This document shows positions 16,828 to 25,524 of a stretch of 33,883 bases of DNA, one piece after another. A model generated the notes under the pieces. The model saw only the letters and a program-made list of their open reading frames with translations, was not told where the DNA came from and did no database searches. Position 1 is the first letter of the stretch, and each line of letters begins with the position of its first letter. The translations under genes and the position numbers were made by a program. Source of the stretch: an uncultured bacterium (GTDB taxonomy: Bacteria; Bacillota; Clostridia; Lachnospirales; Anaerotignaceae); NCBI GenBank assembly GCA_905214825.1, contig CAJMNV010000003.1:1-33883 (forward strand). Direction: 5' to 3'.

Positions 16828-17577
16828 ATGTTTCAGGGTTTTTATAATTTAGCATCAGGTATGCTGACGCAAAATAGAAATTTGAATGTCGTGAGCAATA
16901 ATATGACAAATATGCTTACACCAGGATATAAAAAAGATACAATGTTATCCAGTACATTTCAAGAGGACTTGATGTCCAGAACTGGAAATTTAGACCGTTC
17001 TAATATCACAGGACTAGAGGACACTTCTATGTTTCGAAGCCCAACTTTCAATGTGACTGATTTTAGCCAAGGCGCCTTTGAACCCACCAATCAACCATTA
17101 GACTTTGCATTAGAAGATGAAAATGGATTTTTTCAAATTCAAACACAAAATGATATTGTGTATACAAGAAATGGTTCTTTTATTATTGATGACCAAGGAT
17201 ATTTAGCATTGGCTGAAAAAGGTCGTGTGATTGGTACAAACGGCCCTATTTATTTGGGCACAGATGATATTGTGTTAGACGAAACAGGCACCATATATAG
17301 AAAAGATGGTACAGAGGCAGGACAATTTGCCATTGTGGATTTTGCAGACAAAGCACAATTAAGAAAACAAGAAGGTAGTGTGTTTACAACAAATGCAAAT
17401 CCCATTCCAAGCGATACACGTGTGCGACAAAATATATTAGAGCGTTCCAATGTAGATGCAACTGTGGAAATGATGGATATGTTGGAAAGTCAAAGAGTAT
17501 TGCAAAGTGCATCACAGATTATCAAAATGTATGACCAGTTGATGGGCAAGGCAGCAACAGAAATTGGTCGTGTATAA
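16828..17577 (+). CDS. flgF: Flagellar basal-body rod protein, FlgF/FlgG family (first copy)
   Basis: This is a rod or hook-basal-body protein exported through the flagellar apparatus, similar in position to Bacillus FlhO. The ATG at 16828 is nine bases from GAGGAGG (16812-16818), which itself overlaps the fliA stop. The open frame from 16810 is not used. The 249 residues have the N-terminal rod motif (LNVVSNNMTNMLTPGYKKDTM) and the C-terminal one (NVDATVEMMDMLESQRVLQ). The middle contains FALEDENGFFQIQTQNDIVYTRNGSF, diagnostic for FlgF/FlgG. Whether it is the proximal (FlgF) or distal (FlgG) rod protein cannot be settled by eye; order suggests FlgF. Confidence 0.82.
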   Translation: MFQGFYNLASGMLTQNRNLNVVSNNMTNMLTPGYKKDTMLSSTFQEDLMSRTGNLDRSNITGLEDTSMFRSPTFNVTDFSQGAFEPTNQPLDFALEDENGFFQIQTQNDIVYTRNGSFIIDDQGYLALAEKGRVIGTNGPIYLGTDDIVLDETGTIYRKDGTEAGQFAIVDFADKAQLRKQEGSVFTTNANPIPSDTRVRQNILERSNVDATVEMMDMLESQRVLQSASQIIKMYDQLMGKAATEIGRV

Positions 17578-17594
17578 AGAAAGGTGGAACAAAA

Positions 17595-18311
17595 ATGAAT
17601 TATTCCTTTTATTCTGCAACAGCAGCAGCACAAGCACAACAAAGAAAATTTGATGTTATTGCAAACAACCTTTCCAACTCTAATACCACAGGTTTCAAAA
17701 CGAAATATGTGACTTTTACTGATTTGATGTACCAAAATATGAATGCACCAGAAACAGAAGAAACCAATTTGTTAAGAGGGGCAGGGGCAAAAATGCTCAA
17801 GGCAGATACAGATTATGCACAAGGGATTATTTTGCCAACAGATGCCAATTTTGACTATGCCATTGATGGTGATGGTTTTTTTGCATTGTTTGACCCATTG
17901 ACACAACAAACATCTTATACAAGAAATGGGCATTTTGTATTGTCAGAACAAAACAATGGGGATTTATACTTGGTAGCGGAAAATGGTAAATGGGTTTTGG
18001 ATAAACAAGGTAATCGCATTGTTGTGGATAATTTTCAAGATGAGGTGGAAATTGGGGTTTATATCTTTGACCAGAAAAATGGTATGTTGAATTTGGGGCA
18101 TGGAGAATTTTTGCCAACACCAAAAAATGGACAACCACGTTTGGCAGAAAATGATGACGACTTGATACAAGGATTTTTGGAATGTTCCAATGTGGAAGTA
18201 GAAAAAGAAATGATATACTTATTGGAGTCCCAAAGAGCATATCAATTTGCTATCAAAATGATACAAACTACAGATGAAATCGAAGGAAATATCAATTCGT
18301 TGCGACAATAA
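17595..18311 (+). CDS. flgG: Flagellar basal-body rod protein, FlgF/FlgG family (second copy)
   Basis: This is a second rod protein, parallel to Bacillus FlhP. The 238 residues start with YSFYSATAAAQAQQRKFDVIANNLSNSNTTGFKTK, a clear FlgF/G N-terminus. They continue with IDGDGFFALFDPLTQQTSYTRNGHFVL and end with ECSNVEVEKEMIYLLESQRAYQ. AGAAAGGTGG (17578-17587) is upstream of the ATG. It pairs with the preceding gene 17 bases away, and the two probably form successive parts of the rod. The flgF/flgG naming of the two copies could be reversed. Confidence 0.8.
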   Translation: MNYSFYSATAAAQAQQRKFDVIANNLSNSNTTGFKTKYVTFTDLMYQNMNAPETEETNLLRGAGAKMLKADTDYAQGIILPTDANFDYAIDGDGFFALFDPLTQQTSYTRNGHFVLSEQNNGDLYLVAENGKWVLDKQGNRIVVDNFQDEVEIGVYIFDQKNGMLNLGHGEFLPTPKNGQPRLAENDDDLIQGFLECSNVEVEKEMIYLLESQRAYQFAIKMIQTTDEIEGNINSLRQ

Positions 18312-18329
18312 AAATAGGAGGTCAATAGC

Positions 18330-18953
18330 GTGATTGAAAAGTACGAAGATATGAACCGATTTGCAATGGACGTTCTCAAAGAAATCGGTAGTATAGGAAC
18401 AGGAAATGCTGCAACAGCATTGTCACAGGTTTTATCCAGAAAAATTGAAATGACACTACCAGAAGTGAAGATTATGGGGTATAATCGTGCGATAAAAGAA
18501 TTGGGTGGTGCAGAGCCTATTGTTGTTGGGGTATTGGTACAATTATCCGGTGAATTAAACGGAATTATGCTGTATTTGCAAAAAATGGATTTTGTAAAAG
18601 TGGTTTTGAAAAGTATCATTGGGAAAGAAATCAATGATTATTCAGACTTAGGAGATTTAGAAATGTCTGCATTGATTGAAATTGGCAATATTATTATTTC
18701 ATCTTATATTAATGCGATTTCAACATTGACGGGTATTACAATCAATTTGTCTGTACCAAGTGCTTCTGTAAATATGTTAGGGGCGATTTTAAGTGTACCT
18801 ATGATTGAATATGGTTATGAAACAGATAAGTTGATGACGATTGGTGGTAGCTTTATCTGTGAAGGGGAAGAGGTTTACAGTAACTTGATTTTACTTCCAG
18901 ATGTTCATTCTTTAAATTTTTTGATGGAGAAATTGGGTGTTGCGGGTGAGTAA
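18330..18953 (+). CDS. cheC: CheC, CheY-P phosphatase
   Basis: CheC removes phosphate from CheY-P and, with CheD, takes part in adaptation. The 207 residues match the normal size. The second phosphatase motif is intact: SALIEIGN with Glu117, Asn120 and, 22 residues on, Pro143. The first has Glu18 and Pro44, but Ser21 replaces the expected Asn (DVLKEIGSIG, codon AGT instead of AAT). The first site may therefore be inactive, leaving one working site. The GTG start at 18330 is eight bases from GGAGGT (18316-18321). The stop overlaps the cheD start, so the two are probably translationally coupled. Confidence 0.93.
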   Translation: MIEKYEDMNRFAMDVLKEIGSIGTGNAATALSQVLSRKIEMTLPEVKIMGYNRAIKELGGAEPIVVGVLVQLSGELNGIMLYLQKMDFVKVVLKSIIGKEINDYSDLGDLEMSALIEIGNIIISSYINAISTLTGITINLSVPSASVNMLGAILSVPMIEYGYETDKLMTIGGSFICEGEEVYSNLILLPDVHSLNFLMEKLGVAGE

Positions 18954-19428
18954 AACATTAACGGTTGGCATTGCGGATATGAAAATTTGTAGAGCACCAG
19001 GGACGCTTGTCACATATGCACTTGGTTCGTGCATTGGGGTTTGCATTTATGACCCGGTGTTAAAATTGGCAGGTATGGTGCATATTATGCTTCCCAATGT
19101 TTATGAAAATTGTAAAGATAACATTTTCAAATATGCAGATACGGGCGTGCCAGAAACCATTCGAAAAATGGAAGCATTTGGTGCAGTACGTAGTCGCTTA
19201 GTCTGCAAAATTGCGGGTGGTGCAAAGATGTTTGAAATAAGCGGTAACAGCTCTATAGGTAATATTGGTGAGCGAAATGCAGAAAGTGTCAAAAATATTC
19301 TGCGTATGGAGCGTGTGCGTTTATTACGAGCAGATGTAGGTTCTAATTATGCAAGGACATTGTATTTTGATGCTTCCACAGGAGAAGCAACCGTTAAAGC
19401 ATTTGGTAAACCAGAATTGCGTTTTTAA
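18937..19428 (+). CDS. cheD: CheD, chemoreceptor glutamine deamidase
   Basis: CheD deamidates Gln residues of chemoreceptors and binds CheC. The 163 residues have the conserved core VGIADMKI and the Thr26, Cys32, His49 triad (LVTYALGSCIGV and GMVHIMLPN), spaced as in the characterised enzyme. The start is uncertain. The GTG at 18937 is seven bases from GGAG (18926-18929). A GTG at 18946 would give a protein starting just before the core. Either way the gene overlaps cheC, which fits their partnership. The 116 bases after it, before cheV, may hold a sigma-28-type promoter. Confidence 0.94.
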   Translation: MLRVSKTLTVGIADMKICRAPGTLVTYALGSCIGVCIYDPVLKLAGMVHIMLPNVYENCKDNIFKYADTGVPETIRKMEAFGAVRSRLVCKIAGGAKMFEISGNSSIGNIGERNAESVKNILRMERVRLLRADVGSNYARTLYFDASTGEATVKAFGKPELRF

Positions 19429-19460
19429 AAATGCTTTTATAAAAATACATAGGATTTTAT

Positions 19461-19487
19461 TATGTGAAGACTGGATTTGGTCGATAA
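19461..19487 (+). promoter_or_regulatory. Candidate sigma-28 (FliA) promoter before cheV
   Basis: GTCGATAA (19480-19487) matches the FliA -10 consensus GCCGATAA at seven of eight bases. Fifteen bases upstream is TATG rather than TAAA, so the -35 part is weak. Transcription would start near 19494, upstream of the better cheV RBS. It would make cheV and the genes after it partly FliA-dependent. Confidence 0.35.
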
Positions 19488-19544
19488 TATAATAGGAGAA
19501 ATAACGAAATGGGTCTGGCAAGGCATAAGTTGGGAGGAAACAAT

Positions 19545-20468
19545 ATGAAAAACAGTAACAATCAAACAAATATTTTGCTGGAGTCTGGTACCAATGAAAT
19601 AGAAATTATGGAGTTTACCATAAATGGAAATTTATATGGCATCAATGTTGCGAAAGTTAGAGAAATCATTATGTCAGATAAAGTAAAACCCATGCCACAT
19701 TCACACCCAGCGGTGGAGGGTATTTTTAAGCCAAGAGATATATTGCTGACAGTTGTGGATTTGCCAATGTATTTGACAGGAGAACCTTCCGCAAAAGATG
19801 GAAAAGATTTGTTTATTATTACAAATTTTAACAATTTACATATTGCATTTCGTGTACATACCGTAGAGGGAATACAACGTATTTCTTGGGAAGATATTCA
19901 AAAACCAGATAAAACAGTAACAGGTGGCGAAGATGGCGTTGCAACTGGTATTGCACAATGCAAAAAAGACCTAGTAACAATATTGGATTTTGAAAAAATT
20001 GTTGCGGAAATTGCACCGGAAACCGGTATTCAGTTGAGTGAAATTGAAAGAATGGGCATTCGTGAAAGAAATGAATCTCCAATTATATTGGCAGAGGACT
20101 CTATATTGTTATCTCGTATGATAAGAGAAGCTCTTACAAAAGCCGGCTATACCAATATTAAAAAATTTGACAATGGACAAGAAGCGTGGAACTATCTAAG
20201 TGGATTGCCAGAAGAAGAAATAGAACAAAAAGTTTCGATAGTAATTACCGATATTGAAATGCCAAAAATGGACGGTCACAGATTGACAAAACTGATAAAA
20301 GGCGATGAAGTATTGAAAAAGATACCTGTTGTAATTTTTTCTTCTTTGATTAATGTGGAAATGGAACGCAAGGGGAAAGAAGTTGGAGCAGATGAACAAT
20401 TATCTAAGCCAGAAATTGGGCATTTAGTAGAAGTGATTGATCATTTGTTGCTTCGTAGAAAAAAATAG
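19545..20468 (+). CDS. cheV: CheV, CheW-receiver coupling protein
   Basis: CheV couples receptors to CheA and is tuned by phosphorylation of its own receiver. The 307 residues comprise a CheW-like domain (about residues 8-165, LLESGTNEIEIMEFTINGNLYGINVAKVREI) and a receiver (about residues 180-305). Asp236 in VITDIEMPKMDG is the phosphorylation site, and Lys is conserved in LSKPE. The ATG at 19545 is chosen because GGAGG (19533-19537) is seven bases away and CheV proteins normally begin near this point. The ATG at 19509, with AGGAG at 19494-19498, would add 12 residues. CheV is a likely adaptation factor here, since cheR and cheB are not nearby. Confidence 0.93.
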   Translation: MKNSNNQTNILLESGTNEIEIMEFTINGNLYGINVAKVREIIMSDKVKPMPHSHPAVEGIFKPRDILLTVVDLPMYLTGEPSAKDGKDLFIITNFNNLHIAFRVHTVEGIQRISWEDIQKPDKTVTGGEDGVATGIAQCKKDLVTILDFEKIVAEIAPETGIQLSEIERMGIRERNESPIILAEDSILLSRMIREALTKAGYTNIKKFDNGQEAWNYLSGLPEEEIEQKVSIVITDIEMPKMDGHRLTKLIKGDEVLKKIPVVIFSSLINVEMERKGKEVGADEQLSKPEIGHLVEVIDHLLLRRKK

Positions 20469-20506
20469 TTGTTGGGTAGTCAAAACATAACCTGGGGGTA
20501 TCTAAA

Positions 20507-21787
20507 ATGAATAAGTTTATTGTAAGACAGCCAATCAAAGAGTTAGACGGTTCTACATTTGGCTATGAAATATTGTTTAATTTGGAAAATGAATTATATA
20601 ATCAAAATGGCGATTATGCAGTAGCAGATACAATTTCATCTTTTTTGATGCAAAATAGCGATAAGATGACAACACAAGCGATGATGTTTATGACATTTAC
20701 GCCAAACTTATTGTTCCGTAATACACCAAAATTATTCAAACAAAAAGAATTGGTTATTCAAATTGAAGACAATGTGGTTATTCATCCTTTGGCACAAAAA
20801 TTGATTGAACGTTATAAGGAAAGTGGATACAGCATTTGTATCAATGATTTCCAGTTTATGCCTAGATATTTTGGATTGTTGGATTATGTAGATTATATTA
20901 AAGTCAATATCAATGTGATTACAGATGCAACATCACTGAACAATATTTTAAAATTGGGCAAAGGTTTTCATAAAAAATGTATTATTACAGGGATTGATAA
21001 TGCTGCATTATATGAAAAAGCAAAAGAAGTTCCAGCAGATTATTATCAAGGTTCTTATGTTGCGGAAGCAATGGTTACAAAGTCAGGAAAAATGGAATAT
21101 TTACAAAGTAACTTTTTCCAGTTGGTTGTGGCTGTAACGAATGATGAACCAGATATGGACGAAATCGAAAATATTATTGTCAGAGATGCTTCTTTGACTT
21201 ATGCATTGCTGCGTATGGTAAACTCTGTACACTATGCATTGCGTCACAGAACAGCATCTGTAAAACAGGCGTTGATGGTACTTGGGATTAACCAACTGAA
21301 ACAATGGGTATATTTATTGAGTTTTGACCAGTCAAATATAGATAAAGCCACAGAAGAAGTATTGCGTATTTCTTTTTTGAGAGCAAATTTCTGTGCTGAC
21401 TTGTATGGGTTAATCAAAAATTTGGAAATTACAAAGTCAGAAGCATATTTGATGGGTATGTTCTCAACCATTGAAGCATTGGTAGATGCACCTGTGGAAG
21501 AAGTTGTAAAAGAAATTCCTGTTTCAGATGAAGTGAAATTAGCCATTATTGCACAAGAAGGTAAATGTGGTGATTTGTACAACTTGGTTTTGAGCTATGA
21601 AAAAGCGGACTGGAAAAATATTGTTGTTTATGCGGACAAGTTGGGTATTCCAACCAATATGATTGCACAAATTTATTTTAATTGTGTAGAAAAAGTAAAT
21701 GAAATCTGGGAAAGTTTTATGCAAGATAGAAATATGCAACAACCACAAATAGAAGAGCTAAAGGAAAACCAAGATACCGTAGAATGA
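20507..21787 (+). CDS. EAL-HDOD (YuxH-like) signalling protein with degenerate EAL domain
   Basis: This is a two-domain protein of 426 residues. The EAL-like part (about residues 1-195) starts FIVRQPIKELDGSTFGYEILFN. The EAL motif Glu21 is kept, but later metal and catalytic positions are changed: the DDFG motif reads INDFQ, the KID motif reads IKVN, and the LExTE motif is lost. It probably cannot hydrolyse cyclic di-GMP. The HDOD part (about residues 198-395) has ASLTYALLRMVNSVHYALR and VLGINQLKQWVYLL, both typical. Related proteins scaffold or sense in motility and virulence. It lies between cheV and a chemoreceptor, which suggests a role in taxis or motility control. It has no membrane segment. 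Confidence 0.85.
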   Translation: MNKFIVRQPIKELDGSTFGYEILFNLENELYNQNGDYAVADTISSFLMQNSDKMTTQAMMFMTFTPNLLFRNTPKLFKQKELVIQIEDNVVIHPLAQKLIERYKESGYSICINDFQFMPRYFGLLDYVDYIKVNINVITDATSLNNILKLGKGFHKKCIITGIDNAALYEKAKEVPADYYQGSYVAEAMVTKSGKMEYLQSNFFQLVVAVTNDEPDMDEIENIIVRDASLTYALLRMVNSVHYALRHRTASVKQALMVLGINQLKQWVYLLSFDQSNIDKATEEVLRISFLRANFCADLYGLIKNLEITKSEAYLMGMFSTIEALVDAPVEEVVKEIPVSDEVKLAIIAQEGKCGDLYNLVLSYEKADWKNIVVYADKLGIPTNMIAQIYFNCVEKVNEIWESFMQDRNMQQPQIEELKENQDTVE

Positions 21788-21829
21788 TAAATGTTATAAA
21801 ACACATGTTGTAAAATAGCTGGAGGAATA

Positions 21830-23878
21830 ATGATGAAAGGGAATGTATTCAATAAGTCACAAGGAGATTTTAAGATACGATTTAAGCTCTTATATAAATT
21901 CTTGTTAGGGATTTTGGTTCCTTTATTTCTGGTATTTGCGGTTATCGTATTTTTATTGAGCAAACAATTGACAAGTACTGTCAAAATTTTGCAAAACAAT
22001 TATTTATCAGCAGCGTCAGCGTATGCGGCAGAGCAAGTGGATGGATTTTTCCAAAAGTATTTTAGTGTAGTGGAAACAACGGCTTATTCTCAACTAACAA
22101 AAGATATTTTGCAAAACTGGGATGCAAAAACATTTTATGGTTCTGAAGAATATCAGAAAATGAAAAAAGAATTGCAGTCTATTCAACAATCACAACCAGA
22201 AGATATTTTGAATGTTGCATTGACAGACATCAAGAGTAAACAAATCTTGCAGTCAAATGGCAAATTTATCACACCCGATCAATTGGATATTACAACAAGA
22301 GCTTGGTTTCAAAGGGCAACTAGTGAAAACAAAACCATTGTTTCTGGTGCTTATATTGACGTAAATACAAATGAATTGGTTGTATCAGTGGCGACACCTA
22401 TACATAAAAATGGAAGCGTTGCAGGGGTTATCAGCATTGATATTGCCATGACAAATTTAAGCAATGCATTATCGCAAATTCATGTTGGTGAAAGTGGATA
22501 TATTGCTGTATTTGATGCAGAAAAAGGGGTTGTATACCACCCACAACAAGATTTGATTTTAAAAGATGTATCTGCATTGGGTTATTCTGATAATATGAAA
22601 CAAGTTTTGCAAAATAAGCAAAATGTAAAGGATTTACAATATGTGGAAAATGGCGAAACTTTTTATGGTAGTACCATTTGCTTGGACGAAACAGATTTTA
22701 CAGTATTGGGTGTGCTTCCACAAGCAGAGCATGAAACTTATATTACGAAAGTACAAAATTCATTGTTCTTGTATTTCTTTGGTTGTTTGTTGATACTGAT
22801 AATCGTGATTATTATTATTGCAAATATATTGACACGCTCTTTGAAAAAATTGAATGAAATTGCCTATAAACTGTCAGAAGGCGAATTAGATGTAGATGTG
22901 GAAGTGCATGGAAATGATGAAGTTGGTGCATTGGCAAATAATATTGCTTGCATTGTAACCAAGCTAAAAGTGTATATTGCATATATTGATGAAATATCTG
23001 AAATTTTGGGAGAAATCAGCAAAGGTAATTTGGTATTTACCTTGACACAGGATTACAAAGGTGAATTCTCAAAAATTAAAGTTGCGTTGTTAGATATACA
23101 GTCCACAATGTCTAGTACTATGTTATCCATTATTGAAGTGGCAGAACAAGTGGATAATGGGGCAAATCAAGTGGCAGAAACTGCACAAACACAAGCAGAA
23201 GGGGCAACAGAACAAGCATCTACTGTAGAAGAATTATCTGCACAAATTTGTGAGTTGTCTGAACACACAAAAATAAATGCAGAACATGCAGTAGCTATTA
23301 ATAGCAATTTGGATAAAATGGGTGAACAAATTCAAAGCAGTAACCAAGAAATGACAAAACTTCTGGAAGCGATTGATAACATTTCCAAGAAATCCGGAGA
23401 AATTATTAAAATTATTCAAACCATTGAAGATATTGCATTTCAGACAAATATACTTGCTTTGAATGCGGCAGTAGAAGCGGCAAGAGCTGGTACAGCCGGA
23501 AAAGGCTTTGCAGTGGTAGCAGATGAAGTACGTAATTTGGCAGCAAAAAGTTCTGAGGCAGCTAAAAATACAACAACATTGATACAAAGTTCTGTGGAAG
23601 CAGTTGCAATTGGACATGGTATTGCAGAAACAACTGCAAAATCTTTGGAAGTGGCAACCTCTCAGACAGAAACCATTGTGGATTTGGTTGGCAGTATTTC
23701 AGCCTCTTATCAGAAATTGTCAGAACATTTAGAAGAAATCAATTCTGGTGTGGAACATATTTCAAATGTGATTCAAACAAATTCTGCAACATCAGAAGAA
23801 AGTGCGGCAACAAGTGAAGAATTGTCTAGTCAAGCACATATTATGAAAGATTTGGTAAATAAATTCAAATTATATTAA
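21830..23878 (+). CDS. Methyl-accepting chemotaxis protein with dCache sensor
   Basis: This is a transmembrane chemoreceptor of 682 residues. It has TM1 at about residues 21-44, a periplasm-side dCache_1 sensor (about 45-308), TM2 at about 312-334, a HAMP domain, and a long signalling helix hairpin with the tip at about residues 533-582 (DIAFQTNILALNAAVEAARAG). The sensor keeps most of the published amino-acid-binding pattern: Arg157, Trp159, Phe160, Tyr175, Asp177 and Asp204 have the same spacing as in known amino-acid receptors. A Leu stands at the first Tyr position (152). No C-terminal CheR-docking peptide is present. ATG codons at 21830 and 21833 both follow GGAGG at 21821-21825. It is the last gene of the operon. 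Confidence 0.94.
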   Translation: MMKGNVFNKSQGDFKIRFKLLYKFLLGILVPLFLVFAVIVFLLSKQLTSTVKILQNNYLSAASAYAAEQVDGFFQKYFSVVETTAYSQLTKDILQNWDAKTFYGSEEYQKMKKELQSIQQSQPEDILNVALTDIKSKQILQSNGKFITPDQLDITTRAWFQRATSENKTIVSGAYIDVNTNELVVSVATPIHKNGSVAGVISIDIAMTNLSNALSQIHVGESGYIAVFDAEKGVVYHPQQDLILKDVSALGYSDNMKQVLQNKQNVKDLQYVENGETFYGSTICLDETDFTVLGVLPQAEHETYITKVQNSLFLYFFGCLLILIIVIIIIANILTRSLKKLNEIAYKLSEGELDVDVEVHGNDEVGALANNIACIVTKLKVYIAYIDEISEILGEISKGNLVFTLTQDYKGEFSKIKVALLDIQSTMSSTMLSIIEVAEQVDNGANQVAETAQTQAEGATEQASTVEELSAQICELSEHTKINAEHAVAINSNLDKMGEQIQSSNQEMTKLLEAIDNISKKSGEIIKIIQTIEDIAFQTNILALNAAVEAARAGTAGKGFAVVADEVRNLAAKSSEAAKNTTTLIQSSVEAVAIGHGIAETTAKSLEVATSQTETIVDLVGSISASYQKLSEHLEEINSGVEHISNVIQTNSATSEESAATSEELSSQAHIMKDLVNKFKLY

Positions 23879-23879
23879 A

Positions 23880-23918
23880 AAAAAGAGAAATCCATTTTTA
23901 TAATGGATTTCTCTTTTT
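23880..23918. terminator. Bidirectional terminator after the chemoreceptor gene
   Basis: A 17-base perfect stem (23880-23896 with 23902-23918) with a five-base loop is flanked by A and T runs. It can end transcription from both the flagellar operon and the converging DUF4179 gene, whose stop codon starts at the next base. Confidence 0.93.
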
Positions 23919-25040
23919 TTATTTATTGTTTTCTATTGGAATGGTGTACTGTTTGCCGCATACTTCAATGTAAGCAATATTTTGCAAATCAATGATATGG
24001 TCTGTGCGTTTTGTTTGCTCTAAATAATAAGGAAATTTTTTATCATCACAAGAACCAGATGATGAAGAAAATTTGAGTTCGGAGCCATCTTTACAAATGA
24101 CTTTGATGTCTAATTCTCGCAAACATCCTTGGTTATACACAGAACCATCCAATGCTTTTAATGTGCTGTCATGATATGCCTCTGGGCGGCTTGTGGGCTT
24201 GAAATGATGGTCTTTGCAACCTTCCCCTTCCACTCTTGCAGTCACAGAAAGCGGGGATATGATGATTTTGGTTACTGTTGCATCATCTTGAAAAACAGAT
24301 ACTTTTTCATTTGGTGTTAATGTGATTTCTATTGTTTTATAATCTAATGGCACATCGTCAAATACCCATGTGTGCTGATTGACTGCTTGATAATCTTCTG
24401 TGCAGGTTTGGCGGATATAACGCTCTGTTTCTGCAGTTGGGTCTAATTTGTCATAAATATCATAAAAACCAGATAATATCAAACGGATTTTTTTATTTTG
24501 AAATTCTGGTTTCTGGGTGTGATTGGTACCATATGACTCTAATTTGAGTAAACCGGTTAGTGTGTGGCCATCTATGACAGTAACATCATATAAATTGATA
24601 CCTTGATGTAAATAATTTGGTGTTAGCTCTGTATGATGAAAATGATACGCACGTGCAGGGTCAAAATGGATGTCCTCTGGTGATTTTAATTCAAAGCCTA
24701 TCCAAACACCATTATAATCTCCTACAACATCTGTCAACGTCATGCTCCAACCATTCCACTGTTCGGTCATGCCGATGTATGTAATACCTTTTTCAAAATC
24801 TGCAATCGCTGTTGGTGTGCCTTTGCATGTGTCTTTTATGACATTGCGTATGTTGGTTGCAGCATATCCAACAGCTGTGACAAAAACAATCAAAAGCAAG
24901 GCAATCGCAATAGGACGCAAAGGTTTATAGAATGGCTTGTTGTAGTTGCATGGTTGTTGGATTTGTGCTTGAATTTGTTCTGTTAATTGTTTCTTTTCTT
25001 GTTCTGAAAATTTGATTTCATGCCACTTATCTTGATACAT
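23919..25040 (-). CDS. DUF4179-type membrane protein, probable anti-sigma factor
   Basis: The 373-residue protein has a cytoplasmic N-terminus of about 42 residues (KWHEIKFSEQEKKQLTEQIQ), one membrane helix (residues 43-61, PIAIALLLIVFVTAVGYAA), and a large extracytoplasmic domain. The domain carries the DUF4179 pattern GITYIGMTEQWNGWSMTLTDVVGDYNGVWIGFEL. Its start overlaps the end of the ECF sigma gene by 14 bases, which is the usual layout of a sigma/anti-sigma pair. Its role as the anchor that holds back that sigma factor is inference. The outer domain has several Cys and His residues. The signal it senses is unknown. A terminator ends it at 23918. Confidence 0.8.
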   Translation of the reverse strand: MYQDKWHEIKFSEQEKKQLTEQIQAQIQQPCNYNKPFYKPLRPIAIALLLIVFVTAVGYAATNIRNVIKDTCKGTPTAIADFEKGITYIGMTEQWNGWSMTLTDVVGDYNGVWIGFELKSPEDIHFDPARAYHFHHTELTPNYLHQGINLYDVTVIDGHTLTGLLKLESYGTNHTQKPEFQNKKIRLILSGFYDIYDKLDPTAETERYIRQTCTEDYQAVNQHTWVFDDVPLDYKTIEITLTPNEKVSVFQDDATVTKIIISPLSVTARVEGEGCKDHHFKPTSRPEAYHDSTLKALDGSVYNQGCLRELDIKVICKDGSELKFSSSSGSCDDKKFPYYLEQTKRTDHIIDLQNIAYIEVCGKQYTIPIENNK

Positions 25041-25524
25041 AAATACCCCCCATTTCTATTTCTATCATTTTTCTGGCACGACTTAATCGTTTGCGTACAC
25101 AAGAAGCAGATTTTCCAATCAAAATGGCTGTTTCTTCTGATGATAATCCATCGATACAACAAAAATAAATGACTTCACGATATTTGATTGGAAGTTTACG
25201 CAATATTTCCAATGTTTCTGTTTTTTTGTATTCGTCATCATGACTTTGTAATGTGATGGGTGTATCAATAGGTGTTCGTTTTTTGAAAAACCAACTTTTT
25301 TTGATGTCTTTACAGGCATTGACTGCCATTTTGCGTAGATAAGCTTGTTCTTGTTCTATGATTTCAAAAGATATATTTTTTTCAAATAGTTTGATATATA
25401 TGTTTTGACAAATATCAAAACCATCTTCTTTTGACAAACCATAAGCAATACAAATGCGTAATATCATATCTGCATAGTTTTGAACAAAATATTCTGCACT
25501 TTCTTGTTGTCTCCAATTTCTCAT
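25027..25524 (-). CDS. ECF-type RNA polymerase sigma factor
   Basis: This is a 165-residue sigma-70 family factor with only regions 2 and 4, as in the extracytoplasmic-function group. Region 2 includes YGLSKEDGFDICQNIYIKLFEK; region 4 has LRKLPIKYREVIYFCCIDGLSSEETAILIGKSASCVRKRLSRARKMIE with a clear helix-turn-helix. AAAGGGG lies upstream on the minus strand (complement of 25532-25538). The gene overlaps the DUF4179 gene, its probable anti-sigma. The regulon and signal are unknown. It is transcribed towards the flagellar operon and so is not part of it. Confidence 0.9.
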   Translation of the reverse strand: MRNWRQQESAEYFVQNYADMILRICIAYGLSKEDGFDICQNIYIKLFEKNISFEIIEQEQAYLRKMAVNACKDIKKSWFFKKRTPIDTPITLQSHDDEYKKTETLEILRKLPIKYREVIYFCCIDGLSSEETAILIGKSASCVRKRLSRARKMIEIEMGGIYVSR

